A stretch of DNA of 64,000 nt. It comes from Crotophaga sulcirostris. Its lineage: Eukaryota > Chordata > Aves > Cuculiformes > Crotophagidae. This document shows positions 19,918-32,255 of the stretch, one piece after another. A program made the position numbers and the translations under genes. The stretch is from contig VYZB01000196.1 in the NCBI GenBank assembly GCA_013397455.1, forward strand, positions 257,025 through 321,024, read 5' to 3'. The notes below the pieces were generated by a model. That model searched no databases and was not told the origin of the DNA. It worked only from the letters and a program-made list of their open reading frames with translations. Numbering within the stretch: the stretch's first letter is position 1; each line of letters starts with the position of its first letter.

Positions 19918-22654
19918 TTTCACATTGAAAGTGAGGGCTGGAGCACGGATGTCAAGCTGGAAGGTCTCTGATTCAGGAGTGAGTCACAGATGGTCCAGAA
20001 GGATCTTGAACACCTCCAGAGTGTCCTTGAGGTTCTGATACTGCTTTGGCTTATCGCCTGCACACTCCTTATCTGCGTTATTTTCTGGCTCTGTCCTGTC
20101 TCTTCTTTAACTCACCCACACTGTGCATCTGACTTTTTCCCTGCTCCTGGAAACTTCTGACTGTGAGACAATGCAGAACTCAGTGTGCTTAGGGTTGGAG
20201 GCAGCCAGATGCTCTTGTGCTTTCTGGAGAACTGCTTCCAGAGACATTGCTCACTCTCCCTTCCCCTGCTGCAGCAACATCATTTTGCCATGGCTGGACT
20301 AGCACAGGGAAAGAGAGGGAAACAGTCGATGGGTAGAGGGGAGGAAAGGGAAGAAGGACAAATGTCCATTCTTGGGGCTGGGCTATGCCCTGATGGCAGT
20401 TGTGGAATTATATTGGGGAAACTCTTCTGTTCTGACCAGACTGCTGAAAAACTTTGAGTCACGTGTGAAAAGGTTTGACCACGCTTTTTTTCTGGAGAGG
20501 TCAGTAGGGTTGAAAATCAGTGAGTTTGGGAAAGAATACATAGAAAAAAAAACTTCTCCTGCATCACCAGGCAACATGAACCTGCACTGAGAATCATTTG
20601 AAGTCTGCCACATGTCACAAACCTGCAACCTTTACCTGCTCCATGAAGAAGTTTTAGTAGCTGAATCACACGTGTAAAAAAAAATTAACTCATCCACTGT
20701 TTTTCCAAGATTTAGGCAGCTACAGCGAATGGTCTCTCAAAAACTGTTTCTAGGGCCTGTTTCTGATTCTGGCCACAGGAAGCACTTGATCTACTGGCAT
20801 CCTGTAGGATATCTTGAGCTCACCAACCAGGAAGGACAGAGAGGAAACCTCTGAGGACTTGTTCCTTACATCTGCTCTTAAATCATCTGCTTGCGGTTGG
20901 GTAACTTACTGTCATTTGGGACATTCTCCATAGGCTTAAATTAGAAACATCATTGAAATTAATGGACATCAGACAAGGAACTCTTGATATTCCCAGAATA
21001 TTTGTGGCACTGAAAGTCATTTTGAGTGATGGAGATGAATTACTGCAAAGAAGTTTATTCTTCAAACCCTTCTACTGGAGGTAAGTTAGTGCCTTGCAGT
21101 TACAGTGGCTTATGTTGTAGTGGTTTCTAAAATAAAAGACTGTTGGGTCAGGAAGTTTGACACTACTGGTTAGGTTAGAACTGCAATGTACTTTAAAAGC
21201 CATTCAGCATGTGTTTGGTGCAACGGTGATGTGATGCCTGTGTGTCTCTTGTTTATTCACAGAAAGATTATTCCAACCACAGGGACAAAAATTCTATGTA
21301 TTGCAGCATGTGTCAATGTACCTATACCCTTGCACTGACCACTTGTTTTAAGGGTCATGTTTCTCCATCTGACCTACCTAAATGACTTCGTGTGGCTTCA
21401 TGACCAAACAAAACAGCTACAGTACCACATTTTGAATACTGAGCAGTTTTGAAGCAAAACTACTACCCCGAAAGTTTCAAACCCAACAAAACTCATCCAG
21501 AAACACTAGGGAATTATAAACCAAAGAGGCTGGGTAGTAAATTCCCTAACCCTGTCTAGGAGGAATTTCCTATTTTAGAGTTGAGACTGTACATTAGTTG
21601 TACAATGAGACTACTGATATCACCAGATCTATTTGAAACATCTTATGGAGGGTACCTCCTCCAGAAGTCTTGCTATGTGTAAAGTAGTCCACTGACAAAA
21701 TATTACAGCAGGCAGCCCTCTGGACCTGAAATGGAGAGTGTGTTCATGCATAATTCTGGTAAGACGTTGGAATTGAAATATTTTATCTTACAAGTTCCAA
21801 CATGTCTTAATTGTCATGAATTCTCAGGACCTTTGATTTTTTTCTTCCTGTGTTACCATCTGTCCTGCAGCCTGGAAGCACAGTGAAGTCCATTGTTTGT
21901 CCTCAAAGGCAGAGTTTTCCCTGCACTTGAGACCATCATACAATGCCAGTCAAGATATATTTTTGGCTAGAGCAGTGACGTTTGAAGAAACATCCTCCTT
22001 GATGATTTCTATAGATATTCCATTAAAAATAAACTTCTGTTTAGTTAGGCTTTTCATTATACACTCACATCCTCTTGAGAGTTGAAGAACATAATGAAAT
22101 GCATTGTTAAGCAAAACCTTTGTTTTAGTGAAAATTAGTGGATACAAGCTACTTCAAAGAAGAAGAGACTGAGACATTTGAATGGTTGAGAAAAACATCC
22201 AGAAGGAACCACAAAGAGCTTTCCATGCTGCCAGAGAGCTGAGGACTTTCTGCATGGATTCTCTTTTCTCTTGTTGGCCATATATCCAAGGAGGGCCAGA
22301 AAAAAGTGACTGGTGGAAGGTGGCCACCATGTTTCTCTGGGAAGGGGTGTATAAACTTCTGGGTGAACGTCATATAAATGACATAGGACTTAAAAATAGC
22401 ATGATCAAACTGTGCCCAAGATACAGGTGTGTATTTAAAATATCTAATGGTGAGGGTTTTGCAAGGCATAGCTGTGGTTTGACACGGAGCAAAAAAGATG
22501 GATAAGCTGGGCTCTCCTCTTGTGGGATTTGGTTGAGACCCGTGTTCACCCTGGTCTTTGGAACAGTGATGTAAGGTGACTAGAGGGCTAACCAGTTTGG
22601 TGACCTGAAGAAGCCCAGTAGAGCTACCACGTGTGGTTGTTATCTGTCCTCATT
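19918..22654. other. Unassigned single-copy DNA
   Basis: About 2.7 kb, increasingly AT-rich after 20.6 kb. I see no repeat family, RNA gene or supportable coding region. Frames are mostly under 110 codons (22149-22469 - and 22182-22505 + overlap antiparallel). Confidence 0.5.
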
Positions 22655-23075
22655 CACATAGTATCACAGCACCACGGTATTACAAGGTTGGAAAGGACCT
22701 TTGAGATCATTGAGTCCAGCCTATAACCCAACACTAACACCAACCCATCATCTAAACCACGGCACTGAGTGCCTCATCCAATCTCCTCTTAAACACCTCC
22801 AGGGTTGGTGACTCCACCACCTCCCCGGGCAGCACATTCCAATGGCCAATGACCCTTCCAGTGAAGAACTTTTTCCTAATATCAAGCCTAAACCTCCCCT
22901 GACGAAGCTTGAGTCCATGTCCTCTTGTTCTGTCAGTGGCAACCTGAGAGAAGAGACCAACCCCTGCCTGACTCCAACCTCCTTTTAGGGAGTTGTAGAG
23001 AGCAATAAGGTCTCCCCTGAGCCTCCCTTTCTCCAGACTAAACAACCCCAGCTCCCTCCGCTCCTCCTTCGTCAG
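22655..23075 (-). mobile_element. CR1 LINE 3' part, ACTGTG-tail subtype B
   Basis: In reverse orientation, opens with ATAGTATCACAGCACCACGG, then the usual GGTTGGAAAGGACC, CCAACCCATCATCTAAACC and GACTCCACCACCTCCCCGGG. The coding part reads on the minus strand as [20 protein letters not shown] through [12 protein letters not shown] to [11 protein letters not shown] (22752-23045, no stop). The 5' truncation point is at about 23075, in the LRELGLFSL region. One of the better preserved copies. Confidence 0.94.
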
Positions 23076-26026
23076 ACAACTGAAAAGGCTTCATGGAAAC
23101 AGTTTGGGAAACTGGAGATGTCCGTGCCTCTCAAACTGTTCTTTTAAGAGATGTGGGATCTGCTAGACATTTTGCATTAAGAAGTTCTAGGAAAGAGGAC
23201 AAATCCTGGGTTACTGGAGTAACAAAACAGTAAACAAGAGAGCAGACATTGTGCAGCAAACTCACCAAACTAAATCTATCCTCTTTTGCCTCTTCCCACA
23301 GGGATGGAGCAGCAACACCCCTGTGCTGGGGGTCAGCAGGCAAAGCCTTCTGCTGCTTCACACCTAAGGGCCTCTGCAGAAATGGGATAAATGGAAGGTT
23401 TGAGGGCAAAATTTCAAGCCTGGTTAATGGAGCAGCATTTCTGCCCTGGCACGGGGGACCTTGCTTTGTGCCAGTGGTTGCAGGAAGCCATGAGGGTGTG
23501 ATCCAGCATCGTGTTACTCTGCCAGGCATTGTCACCAAGCACTGCAATGACCTGCCTGTTTGCTGGAATGGGCTGGGAGCCACCAGATAGGGAAAGTCAA
23601 GCCCAAGGGCCTTGGTATTTCTTTGTGACTAGTCATAAGGCACGTCCCACCTTATTATCTCTCTGCTAATGCATGAGGCAGGGATTGAGTTTATACTGAT
23701 TGCAAGGGGGGTGCTAAAAGTGACCAGGGGTCAGCTTCAGAGCAAGAATCTGCACCTTGTTTGCACAAAGGTAAAGCAAATAGTCACTGATGTTATGCTC
23801 CTTCCAGGCAAATACCACAGTGCTTCCATGTCTCCCCTGCCAGAGCCCTGCTTAGGCAGGGAGTGAAAGTGCTTGCAGACATCACTTTTTCCCAAATAGT
23901 TGACCATTTCTTCTCCAGTAGTGCTGTAGACTCTGTTTTCCTTCTATAATGAATTCATATGTTTAAATAGCTCAGATATTAAGTATGTATCCAGGCTATT
24001 CTGTTTTCAAAAGACTCAGAAAAGACTTACTGGTCTTCCAGGTTTATTGTGATGATTCAAGGTTTGGAAATACAGGTTGGTAGCATGACATTCCTAATCT
24101 GTAGATGAGCTTATGGTGTAAAATTTGGACATAGATTTGTGAATTTGATCCCAGAGCTCAGGCTTAAGTTCTTAAAAGTGTGCATGGAGTTAACTCCTTT
24201 TTAGTGCTCCTGGTTTTCTTTCTGAAATACCACCTGAAAATCACTTCATCTTTGACCTGACTGAATTAGGATGTGAGAACTGGTTTAAGGTCCCTCTTGA
24301 AATACTGAGCAGGCTTAACCAACAGATCTTAAGCACTTGCACAATTTTCAGTGCATCTTAAGTGCGTGAAGTGAGTCAGCCTACGGGATTTGCTGGTTAA
24401 AGTCAAGTCAATAAGTAAAGTCAAATGGGAAGTAAATTTGAAAGAAAGCACGATATCTGCTGCTTGGGAGTTCAGTTAGCCTCTCTAGTAGGATCAAAGT
24501 CTTATCTTTGTTTTCAAGGTCTTTCTCTGGCAGACCTTGAAGGTACCCTACATGCAGATGTGTCCTTAGTGAGTCATCCAGAGCAGACTGAGCATAGGGA
24601 CTTAGGAAGGATTTCTGATTTTGCTACTGATGCAGGGAAATGAAGTCTCCCACTTTCATAGATATTTGCCAAAAATACCTGCTTAAATGTAGATGATCTC
24701 CATAAGAACAGAGAAATGATGTCCAATAATTATCAGCTGATAGTCTCTATTGAATAGTGGAAAACCGTAGTGTCAAAATAGGTCAATACACTTCATCGGG
24801 GGAGGTTTTTTGGCTAAGAAGCCATACTAAGAAAATATAGTCAGTCAAATTTAAAACACTCATAAAGGCTGAACTGAAATGAAATGTTTTCTTTTTCCTT
24901 TTTCCTTCACGGAAATAGAAAAGTAAGCAAAAATTATGTCAGGTTGAGTCATCACTTTGATTTCTTCTTAAAATTAAACACTACATACAGGAATTGGGTG
25001 GCTTTTTTGCTTATCGCTGCAAACTCTTAAGAAAGGTCAACTTAAACACGTCCAACATATTTATTTATCTATTTAAATGTATTTTTTTTTTCTCTTTAAG
25101 AGTGTTTCTCTGAGTAGTTCACAGGTAGCCCTGCAGTATCCTCCAATAGTACCCCTGACAGCACAACGGAGTCTGGAGAAGAACATCTTCCTATGGTTAG
25201 ATTGGAACATTTACCTCTGCCAGCCTTCAGATAAACTTATGACAAGAGCACATTTTTTGACTCCACTCCAAATACAGGCTGACTAAGAGAACGGGAAAAA
25301 GGCAACCTGTCAGTATTCAGAGTCCAGGCTCCAGAAGTCATGCCAATGAGCTGCCTTTGCCATTTCAAAGCAAAAAAGAAAGACACTTTTTCTGGTCATT
25401 GTAGCAGCAGAAATAAAAAGGACAAGGAAAATGGATCTCCTGTCACTTGTTGATGAACCCCAAAGTGTTCTTGGAAGCAGAAAAGGCTTATTTAGCCAAT
25501 TTAATGATTTTTTGGGGACAGGCAGGTGATCAACTGAGAAACACTGACCTGTATGGCCAGTACTACTGCAATGAGAGCAAGAGGAGACGGAGGGATGCCT
25601 TCCCAGGGGCTGCAAAGCAGAAATAAACCCAGCATGGGGATCACATCTCATAAGTGCGACCTTGCTCAGTGAAGTTCTCCAGGAGGTATGAAGATCCTGC
25701 TCAGTTGATAAGGCTCACACACTTTGCCAGGCACAGGACTTGGTGTACATATCTGAACAGAGTACTAAATGTACTCATTTCTTTTGCACTGTCAGTCTAC
25801 CTAGCTGCAAGGAATATGAACCTCCTCCCTCCTTCTTTTTTATCAGCACACTATTGCTCTGTAGATTTCTGTCTTGGATTTGTTTTTGTAATCCTGATGC
25901 AAACCCATCATATCTGTGGAGTAAATTATTACTTGAATTGGGACACTCTGCTTGGCTCTCCTTCCGCAAGCTGATTCTAGTTATGGGAACGAGAGGAATA
26001 CACGTTGTCTTGTTCTACTGCTCTGT
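23076..26026. other. Unassigned single-copy DNA
   Basis: No recognisable repeat or gene. An antiparallel pair of open frames at 23131-23583 (-, 150 codons) and 23249-23590 (+, 113 codons) lacks motifs. Sequence from 23.9 to 25.1 kb is AT-rich. A T run lies at 25082-25090. Confidence 0.5.
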
Positions 26027-26562
26027 TACAGTATCGCAGTATCACAGTATTACAAGGTTGGAAGGGACCTTTGAGATCATAGAGTCCAACCTATAACCCA
26101 ACAGTAACATCAACCCGTCATCTAAACCATGGCACTGAGTGCCTCATCCAGTCTACTCTTAAACACCTCCGGGGACGGCAACTCCACCACCTCCCTGGAC
26201 AACACATTCCAATGGCCAATCACCCTTTCAGGGAAGAACTTTTTCCTAATATCAAGCCTAAACTTTCCCTGATAAAGCTTGAGTCCATGTCCTCTAGTTC
26301 TGTCACTGGTAACCTGGTAGAAGAGACCAACCCCTGCCTGACTCCAACCTCCTTTTAGGTAGTTGTAGAGAGCAATAAGGTCTCCCCTGAGCCTCCCTTT
26401 CTCCAGACTAAACAGCCCCAGCTCCCTCAGTCACTCCTCGTAGGGTTTGTGCTCCAAACCCTTCATCGTCTTCATTGCTCTCTTCTGGACACATTCCAGT
26501 GTCTTGATATCTTTCTCAAACTGAGGAGCCCAGAATTGCAACTGAGGGGCCCAGAACTGCAA
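26027..26562 (-). mobile_element. CR1 LINE 3' part, ACTGTG-tail subtype B
   Basis: Opens with CAGTATCGCAGTATCACAGT and carries the whole reverse order: 3' UTR, ORF2 end, GACTCCAACCTCCTTTTAGG, then TTTGTGCTCCAAACCC (the LEHKPYEE region) and TCTTCTGGACACATTCCAG (the ECVQKRA region). A Cys-to-stop change is not seen, but the ORF2 frame is broken. At its far end a 21-base piece, CCCAGAATTGCAACTGAGGG, is duplicated with few changes (26528-26562). Confidence 0.94.
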
Positions 26563-27529
26563 TTGGACTGTTGTAATGTCCATCTGTGATAGACAGGGAT
26601 CTGTGCATGGTAGCCAGAGTCGTGGCATGGCCAAAGAGGGGCTCTGTGAGAAGCTTGTGAGTGATGGAGATGGGTCACACTGTCCACACATGTTGCATTC
26701 AGAGCAGCACCAATACAGACCTGCTGGCAGGTGTCTGGTCCCTTTTGAGCAATGCTTTTCTGAGCACTGAGCCTCTTTCTTTTAATGAAGCCAATAAGAG
26801 ATTTCCAAGACAGTTCTGCTATCAGTTCTTCCATTGGATATGTACATTACATCTTTGTCGGTTAAATGCACTGCTAGTAGACTACCCAGCCACCTGAAAC
26901 ATGCATAGACATTGGATTGTGTGCAGTAGGAATCTCTCAGATGCAGGCACTGGGAAGGAATGCCATGGGAGGGAGCTGGAGAAATTACCTGCATGCCAAG
27001 GAGCTGAGTCATTCTGGGACTGAGCTTACTTATCAGGGAGAACTGGTACATGGTGGAACTTTGTTTAAACGTAAAATCCCATCTATGTCAATGAAGTAGG
27101 AGGACATAAATTATGGGGAGTAGAGGGTGGGGAGGGAGACTGGCATGTGGGAAGGCAGAGAAAGGAAAGTCAGATTTCGTTTTGAATTCAGACCAGAGTA
27201 CCAACAAGAGAGGGATGAATTTAAGGTAGCAGCACTGGGGCTGGGGGAAAGGAAGGAGCTCACCACTGTGGAAAGAGAAACAGATAAAAACGTATTTAGA
27301 TTCTTGTTGGTATTGGCCCATATTAGTACTGGAGCCCAGGGGCTCCAAATGTGGTTCTCTGAGCAAGCATGGATCATCCTGACCTTCCTTCCAACCCAAT
27401 CCTGTGCAGACACAGAGCCAGATTCTTCTTTGGGGTACAAGACAAATCAGGAGCAAAGACTGAGTTACATCAAAGTAAAAATCTCATCCTGCCAAAATGA
27501 CAAACAGGGTGGATTCAGTACAGGAAATA
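26563..27529. other. Unassigned single-copy DNA
   Basis: No repeat or gene recognised. Overlapping frames 27127-27570 (+, 147 codons), 27088-27456 (-) and 27111-27440 (-) share the same bases and show no motif. The + frame runs into the CR1 at its end, so it is not a conserved unit. Confidence 0.5.
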
Positions 27530-27959
27530 CCTTGAGCTTCTGGAACCTGTCCAGAGAAAGGCAATGGTGAAGGGTCTGGACCATGAATCTTATGAGGAGC
27601 AGCTGAGGGAACTGGGATTGTTTAGTTTGAGGGGAGACCTCACTGGTCTCTAAAACTACCTGAAAGGAGGTTGTAGTGAGGTGGGTGCTGGTTTCTTCTC
27701 CCAAGTAACAAGTAATAGGATGAAAGAAAATGGTCTCAGGTAGCACCAGGGAAGGTTTAGATTGGATATTAGAAAAAATTTCTTTACTGAAAGAGTGGTG
27801 AAGCATTGGAAGTGGCTGCCTAGGGAAGTGGTGGAGTCTTCTTCCCCGGATGTGTTTAAAATATTTAGATGTGGCACTTTGTGACGTGATTTAGGATGCA
27901 CAGTGGTGTTGGGCTGCATTACCTTAGAGATCATTTCTAATGATTCTATGATTCTATGA
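27530..27959 (+). mobile_element. CR1 LINE 3' part, older subfamily, TTCTATG tail
   Basis: Blocks in order: CTTCTGGAACCTGTCCAGAG, GAGCAGCTGAGGGAACTGGG, GAGGTGGGTGCTGGTTTCTT, GGATGAAAGAAAATGG, GGTTTAGATTGGATATTAG, GATGTGTTTAAAATATTTAG, TTTAGGATGCACAGTGGTGT and GATTCTATGATTCTATGA. Against its relatives it lacks about 15 bases (the EKRR codons) after TTGTTTAGTTTG. Its many stops make ORF2 unreadable. The GGTGTTGGGCTG wording resembles the small fragment at 52155-52230. Confidence 0.9.
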
Positions 27960-28639
27960 CTGTAGTAATTTTCTTGTCTCCAGTCTCCCAGCTCAGCTGT
28001 CCAAGCATATGGTTGTTACACGTCAGGTTTTAATATTGAAGCACGGGTTAAATGGTAACTGATGGATGAGACTCCTTGTCCCATAGCAGTGATGAAGAGG
28101 TTACTCTTCCTCTTGCCCCCTACTCAACAATATCAGCACTGGCTGGCCTGTTGGTAGGGCTCTGCTGACTCCCTCACATCTGTGGGAAAGGTTAGCATTT
28201 ACTGCACATGTAGCCTTGCACAACATGTTGAGAAAAACAGCTTTAGCTCCAAAACAAGCAGCTGATATCGTCATCAGGTGTTCCTTAGCACTATTCTGAT
28301 GATGATACTGCACAGAAAATCTACCCTTAAAAGTGAGTGTGTCTGAGTGAAACTGCTCCAGGAAAAGGTCATAGAGGCAGATGCTTTCTCCATTGCCACA
28401 AAACTTTGTGGGATCCTTTATATGGAAATAACTGAGCTACCTAGTACTTTCTTTGCCTTGGTATTTGCTGGCAAGTTCTTAGGCTTCCCAGATCTACCTG
28501 CCCTGCGGCAGGGGAAGGGAGGTGCTACCCAGAGTAGAGGAGGATTAAGTTAGGGACTATGATGGTAGGCAAGTCATATACAAGTACATGAGGAGAAAAC
28601 ATGTTCAAGGAGGATGAGGGAGCTGCCCAGTGTTTTTGT
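27960..28639. other. Unassigned single-copy DNA
   Basis: No gene or repeat family that I can name. Short frames only. Confidence 0.5.
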
Positions 28640-29225
28640 GAGGTTATTTGAATGACTGTGGCAACTCCAGAAACTTCCTGGTGGAAAAAGTCAAACATCA
28701 CGTTCAACTTGTGGCAAGTGAAATGGTTCAAGAACTTAAATCTGTTCAATTTCTCTTCAGTAACTGGGAAAATAATGGAGCAAGTCCCCCTGAAAGCCAT
28801 TTCCAGGCACATGAAGGGGTCTGTGAGCATTCAACATGGTTTATTGAAAACAAACTGTGTTTGGACAACTTCTTTGATTTCTGAGATGAGTTGATTGGCT
28901 CTACAGACAGGCAAGAGATGTCATTTACCTCTACTTAAGCAAGACTTTTCACACGGTCTCACATAGTGTCTTTATATGAAAATTTGAGAGATGTGGACTG
29001 GATGGTTACGCTATGAGGCTTACGCAGAAGATGGAGATGGACTTTTCTTAGAGACGACGTTCTTCAAAGTTGAACAGTCAGATGGCAGTGGGACAAGTAA
29101 AAAGTTGCAGAAAAAGAAATTCTGACTGAATTTAAGATTCAGTTCTTCACCCTAGGCATGACTGACTATTGCCACAGCTACTGAATCTCCTTCCCAGAGA
29201 TGTTCAAGGTGTGACTAGATGAAGT
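28640..29225 (+). mobile_element. Ancient CR1-type LINE, reverse-transcriptase relic
   Basis: Decayed, but several landmarks remain in order. TTCAGTAACTGGGAAAATAA followed by GGAGCAAGTC is the VxGKIMEQ block. CAACATGGTTTATTG is the QHGF block. CTCTACTTAAGCAAGACTTT followed by TCACACGGTCTCACAT (28930-28963) reads LYLSKTFHTVSH, the relic of the YLDFSKAFDTVPH motif of LINE reverse transcriptases (first catalytic Asp lost). From about 29095 the text jumps to a 3'-like block (AAGATTCAGTTCTTCACCC, CTTCCCAGAGATGTTCAAGG), so a large internal part is missing or these are two pieces. Confidence 0.68.
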
Positions 29226-29639
29226 CTTGCACAATCAAATGTAACTTCAGCAGAAAGCTGGACCAGAGACTTTCAGAGCTTCTGCTGAATGACAGTCTGT
29301 AAGTATGCCTCAGTGTACTCTTATCAATGACTGCCAGAATCCAGAGCTTTTTCGGCTCCCTACCAGAGGTATAAAAATGATTTTAAAAAACTATGCAGGG
29401 AATGGCATGGTACAGGAGGAATCACAGGATTTTAGTTCCTTGTTCCTGGAATCTGTGAATTTTTGCAGCTTACAAAGGCAACATACACTGTACTGTGTTA
29501 GTGAATGGAGTTTACATAAGCTCAAATACTTGCAAGAGCAGAAAAGATAAAAGAACCCCCTGATGAAACTTTATATCCAAAAGGGGTTTAACTTAGTCCG
29601 AAGGGGGAAGTTTTCAAATAGAAAATTATAAGAAAAAGC
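29226..29639. other. Unassigned DNA between two ancient LINE pieces
   Basis: No motif or repeat that I can identify. It may be the 5' part of the following old LINE, too decayed to read. Confidence 0.4.
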
Positions 29640-30514
29640 AAAATGCCTGTAGGTGGCACAGAAAATACTTTGAAGGCAACAAATTGGAGACTCGGAGCAT
29701 AAATATATAACTTATATTAAAAAGATTTTGAAAAAGACTAGAGCCAGATAAATAAGTCAAGTAGTTAGTAAAAGACTAAAAGTGATTGAAATAAAAAGAT
29801 AATTCTTAGAAATATTTAAATGAGAAATGAGGAAAAGAAAAGAGCTTAATGCCTGGAAGTTTAACATAAAACATCAATAAAGCACGCTGAAAAGATTTTG
29901 AGAACCGTTCGACTAAAGGAATGAAATAGTAGTAAAACCTTCCTCAAAGTTATTAGTGCAAGAATCTACCAGGGACTTTATGGGACTTAGGCATAACTGG
30001 AAAAAAAGAGATGTGCTAGGAAGACATGGCCATTTTTTACAGCAGAAAGGCTTGATGAAGTCTTCCAACCATGTTAACTATGGAGTAGTTTAAGGTGGTT
30101 CCTATATCTGCATTTATGGTGGGGAGGAAGAGGGAACGGGTCAATCAGAGGAATGATTCCTAATAGGAGGGTTAGTAAAATGAATTTTAAAAAATCAGTG
30201 AAAAGAAAGGAAATATGACTCAAGAGTTCTAGGGGAATGGAAATATGAAACTACTGTGTTAATAATCGTGGTATGCAAGGTGTCACTTCAGACTTAACTG
30301 CAGGGAAGTATAAAAGAGCAATTGTGTTGTAAATTTTTGAGAAGGGTGCGATGAAGGATCTGGGAAACTGTGGTTCAGTAATGCTGGCTTCTGTATTAAC
30401 CTTACTGGTAGGGTCTACAAGGAGGAAGAACACCCATAGTTTCAGGGTTAAATGCAACGTATTGGGGAAAATGCAACACTGCTTCTGTAGAAATTACTCC
30501 CCACAAATCAAACC
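29640..30514 (+). mobile_element. Ancient CR1/L2-type LINE, first half of a split relic
   Basis: AT-rich and decayed. TGCCTGTAGGTGGCACAG with ATACTTTGAAGGCAAC and the TTACAGCAGAAAGGCTTGAT block follow the order of old amniote LINE ORF2. At 30357 a short frame reads DLGNCGSVMLASVLTLLVG, the relic of the NYRPISLTSV motif at the start of the reverse-transcriptase domain. The next expected part of the domain is found after the younger CR1, at 31207-32010. The left boundary is uncertain by about 100 bases. Confidence 0.6.
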
Positions 30515-31206
30515 GTCAAACAAGGTCCTGCACCTGGGTTGGGGCAATTCCAAGCATAAATACAGGCTGGATTGAGAATTGCCCTGGTGAGAAAGGCTTG
30601 GGGGTATTGGTGGATGAGAAGCTCAACGTGAGTTGGCAATGTGTGCTTGCAGCCCAGAAGGGCAACTGTATCCTGGGCATCATCCAAAGCAGTGTGACCA
30701 GCAGGGCAAGGGAGGTGATTCTGCCTCTCTACTCTGCTCTCATGAGACCTCACCTGGAGCCTTGCACTCAGTTCTGGAGTCCTCAGAACAGGATCTGTTA
30801 GAGTAAGTCCAGAGGAGGCCACAAAGATGATCAGAGAGCTGGAGCACCTCCTGCATGAGGACGGACTGAGGTACCTGGAGTTGTTCAGTCTGGAGAAGAG
30901 AAAGCTGTGAGGAGATCTTAGAGCAACCTTCTAGTACCTAAAGGGGACAATGGTTTTAAGGTGAAAGAGGGGAGATTTAGATTAGATATTAAAGAAGAAA
31001 TATTTTACTCTGAGCGTGGTGAGGCACAGGTTGCCCAGAGAATTTGTGGATATCCCATCCCTGCAGGTGTTCAAGGCCAAGGTTCAAGGTTGGATGAGAC
31101 TTTGAGCAAGCTGATCCAGTGGAAGGTACCTCTATCCATGGCAGGGGGGTTGGAACTGGATATTCTTTAAGCTCCCTTTCAACCTGAACCATTCTATGAT
31201 TCTATG
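30515..31206 (+). mobile_element. CR1 LINE, ORF2 C-terminal part and 3' UTR, TTCTATG tail
   Basis: Begins CAAGGTCCTGCACCTGGGTT, then GGGGGTATTGGTGGATGAGA. The frame 30598-30801 reads GVLVDEKLNVSWQCVLAAQK, then [20 protein letters not shown] stop replaces the next residues (TGTTAG), and the following part is frameshifted, including a 10-base local duplication (AAGGTTCAAGGTT near 31080). It ends TGGAACTGGATATTC, AACCTGAACCATTCTATGAT. It separates two halves of an older LINE and is therefore a later insertion. Confidence 0.92.
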
Positions 31207-32010
31207 CGGTAGAATAACTTATCTAGGATAGCGGAAATGGAATAGTTCTCAGCAAGGTCTTTTAACAGAGGATTAAAAAAATTAAATTGTTGTGAGATGG
31301 ATTACTCATGTGGATTATTAATTGATTAAAAGGTAAGAAACAAAGGCTTGTTTGGTTTTGATAATAGAAAGCATTGCTAGGGGAGTCCTGGAGGGTTTTC
31401 CACTGGGAGCTGTGTTCTTGAACGCACTTGTAAATGATTTGTAAAGGACTGACAATAAAAGAGTGATTAAATCTGCTGATGACAGAGAATTATTCATGGT
31501 AATTGAAACCAGTATTCTCTTCGGGGTTGTAGAAGCCTCTCAAACTCTTGAGACATCGGGCAACAAAGAGACAGGTGGAACTGTTAGGAAATGCAAAGTC
31601 ATGCACATGTCAGAAATGCATCCCTAAACATTTATACATAGTGATGGTCTCCAGAGTAGCTATTTCCACTCAAAAAAGAGAACTTAGCATCAGAGCTCAG
31701 GGGAACTGAATGTTAGGAACTACTGGAAAGCAATAATGAGCAAAACAGAAAGTAATAGCATGGAACTGCTTAAATTTGCAGTGTATCCGTATCTTCTGTA
31801 TGGCATCATTCTGGTTTATTTTCTAAACCCACACTTTAGAACTATGAACAGTGGATGAAGGATGGAGAAGGTGAGTAGGAAATTGTTACCCACTATTATT
31901 CATAACACAGGAACTATGAAGCATGAAGTAAAATGACCAGGAGTCAGACTGGAAGACAAATGAAAGGAAATACTTCATCATACGTGCCCATATTAATGCA
32001 ATTCCTTCTC
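31207..32010 (+). mobile_element. Ancient CR1/L2-type LINE, second half of the split relic
   Basis: Continues reverse-transcriptase landmarks after the inserted CR1: GGGAGTCCTGGAGGGTTTTC with CACTGGGAGCTGTG (the QGSVLGP region), TGTAAATGATTTG (LVNDL), and AAATCTGCTGATGACAG at 31469-31485. The last reads KSADD and is the relic of the FADD catalytic motif with both Asp codons kept. Then come AAATGCAAAGTCATGCACAT, an AACAGAAAGTAATAGCATGG block and GGAAATACTTCATCATACG. The text after about 32010 (to 32255) is unassigned. Confidence 0.65.
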
Positions 32011-32255
32011 TCTGAGTCACCAGGGTGGGATTCATCTGACCTAACTTTAAGAGCGGATTCACCCCACTTGAACTGGATATCTTTCGTGCTGGAGGCCATT
32101 TCTCAGCTGGGAACCGAGGCTCCAGTTAGAGTCAACAGAAAGTCAGGAGTGGTAGGCATGTGATTCACCTCTCCAACTACAGATATTTGTGTTAGCAAAG
32201 GACACATCATACCTCATTGTCCACTGACTATATTGGCCAGCTTCCTAGAGTGTAC

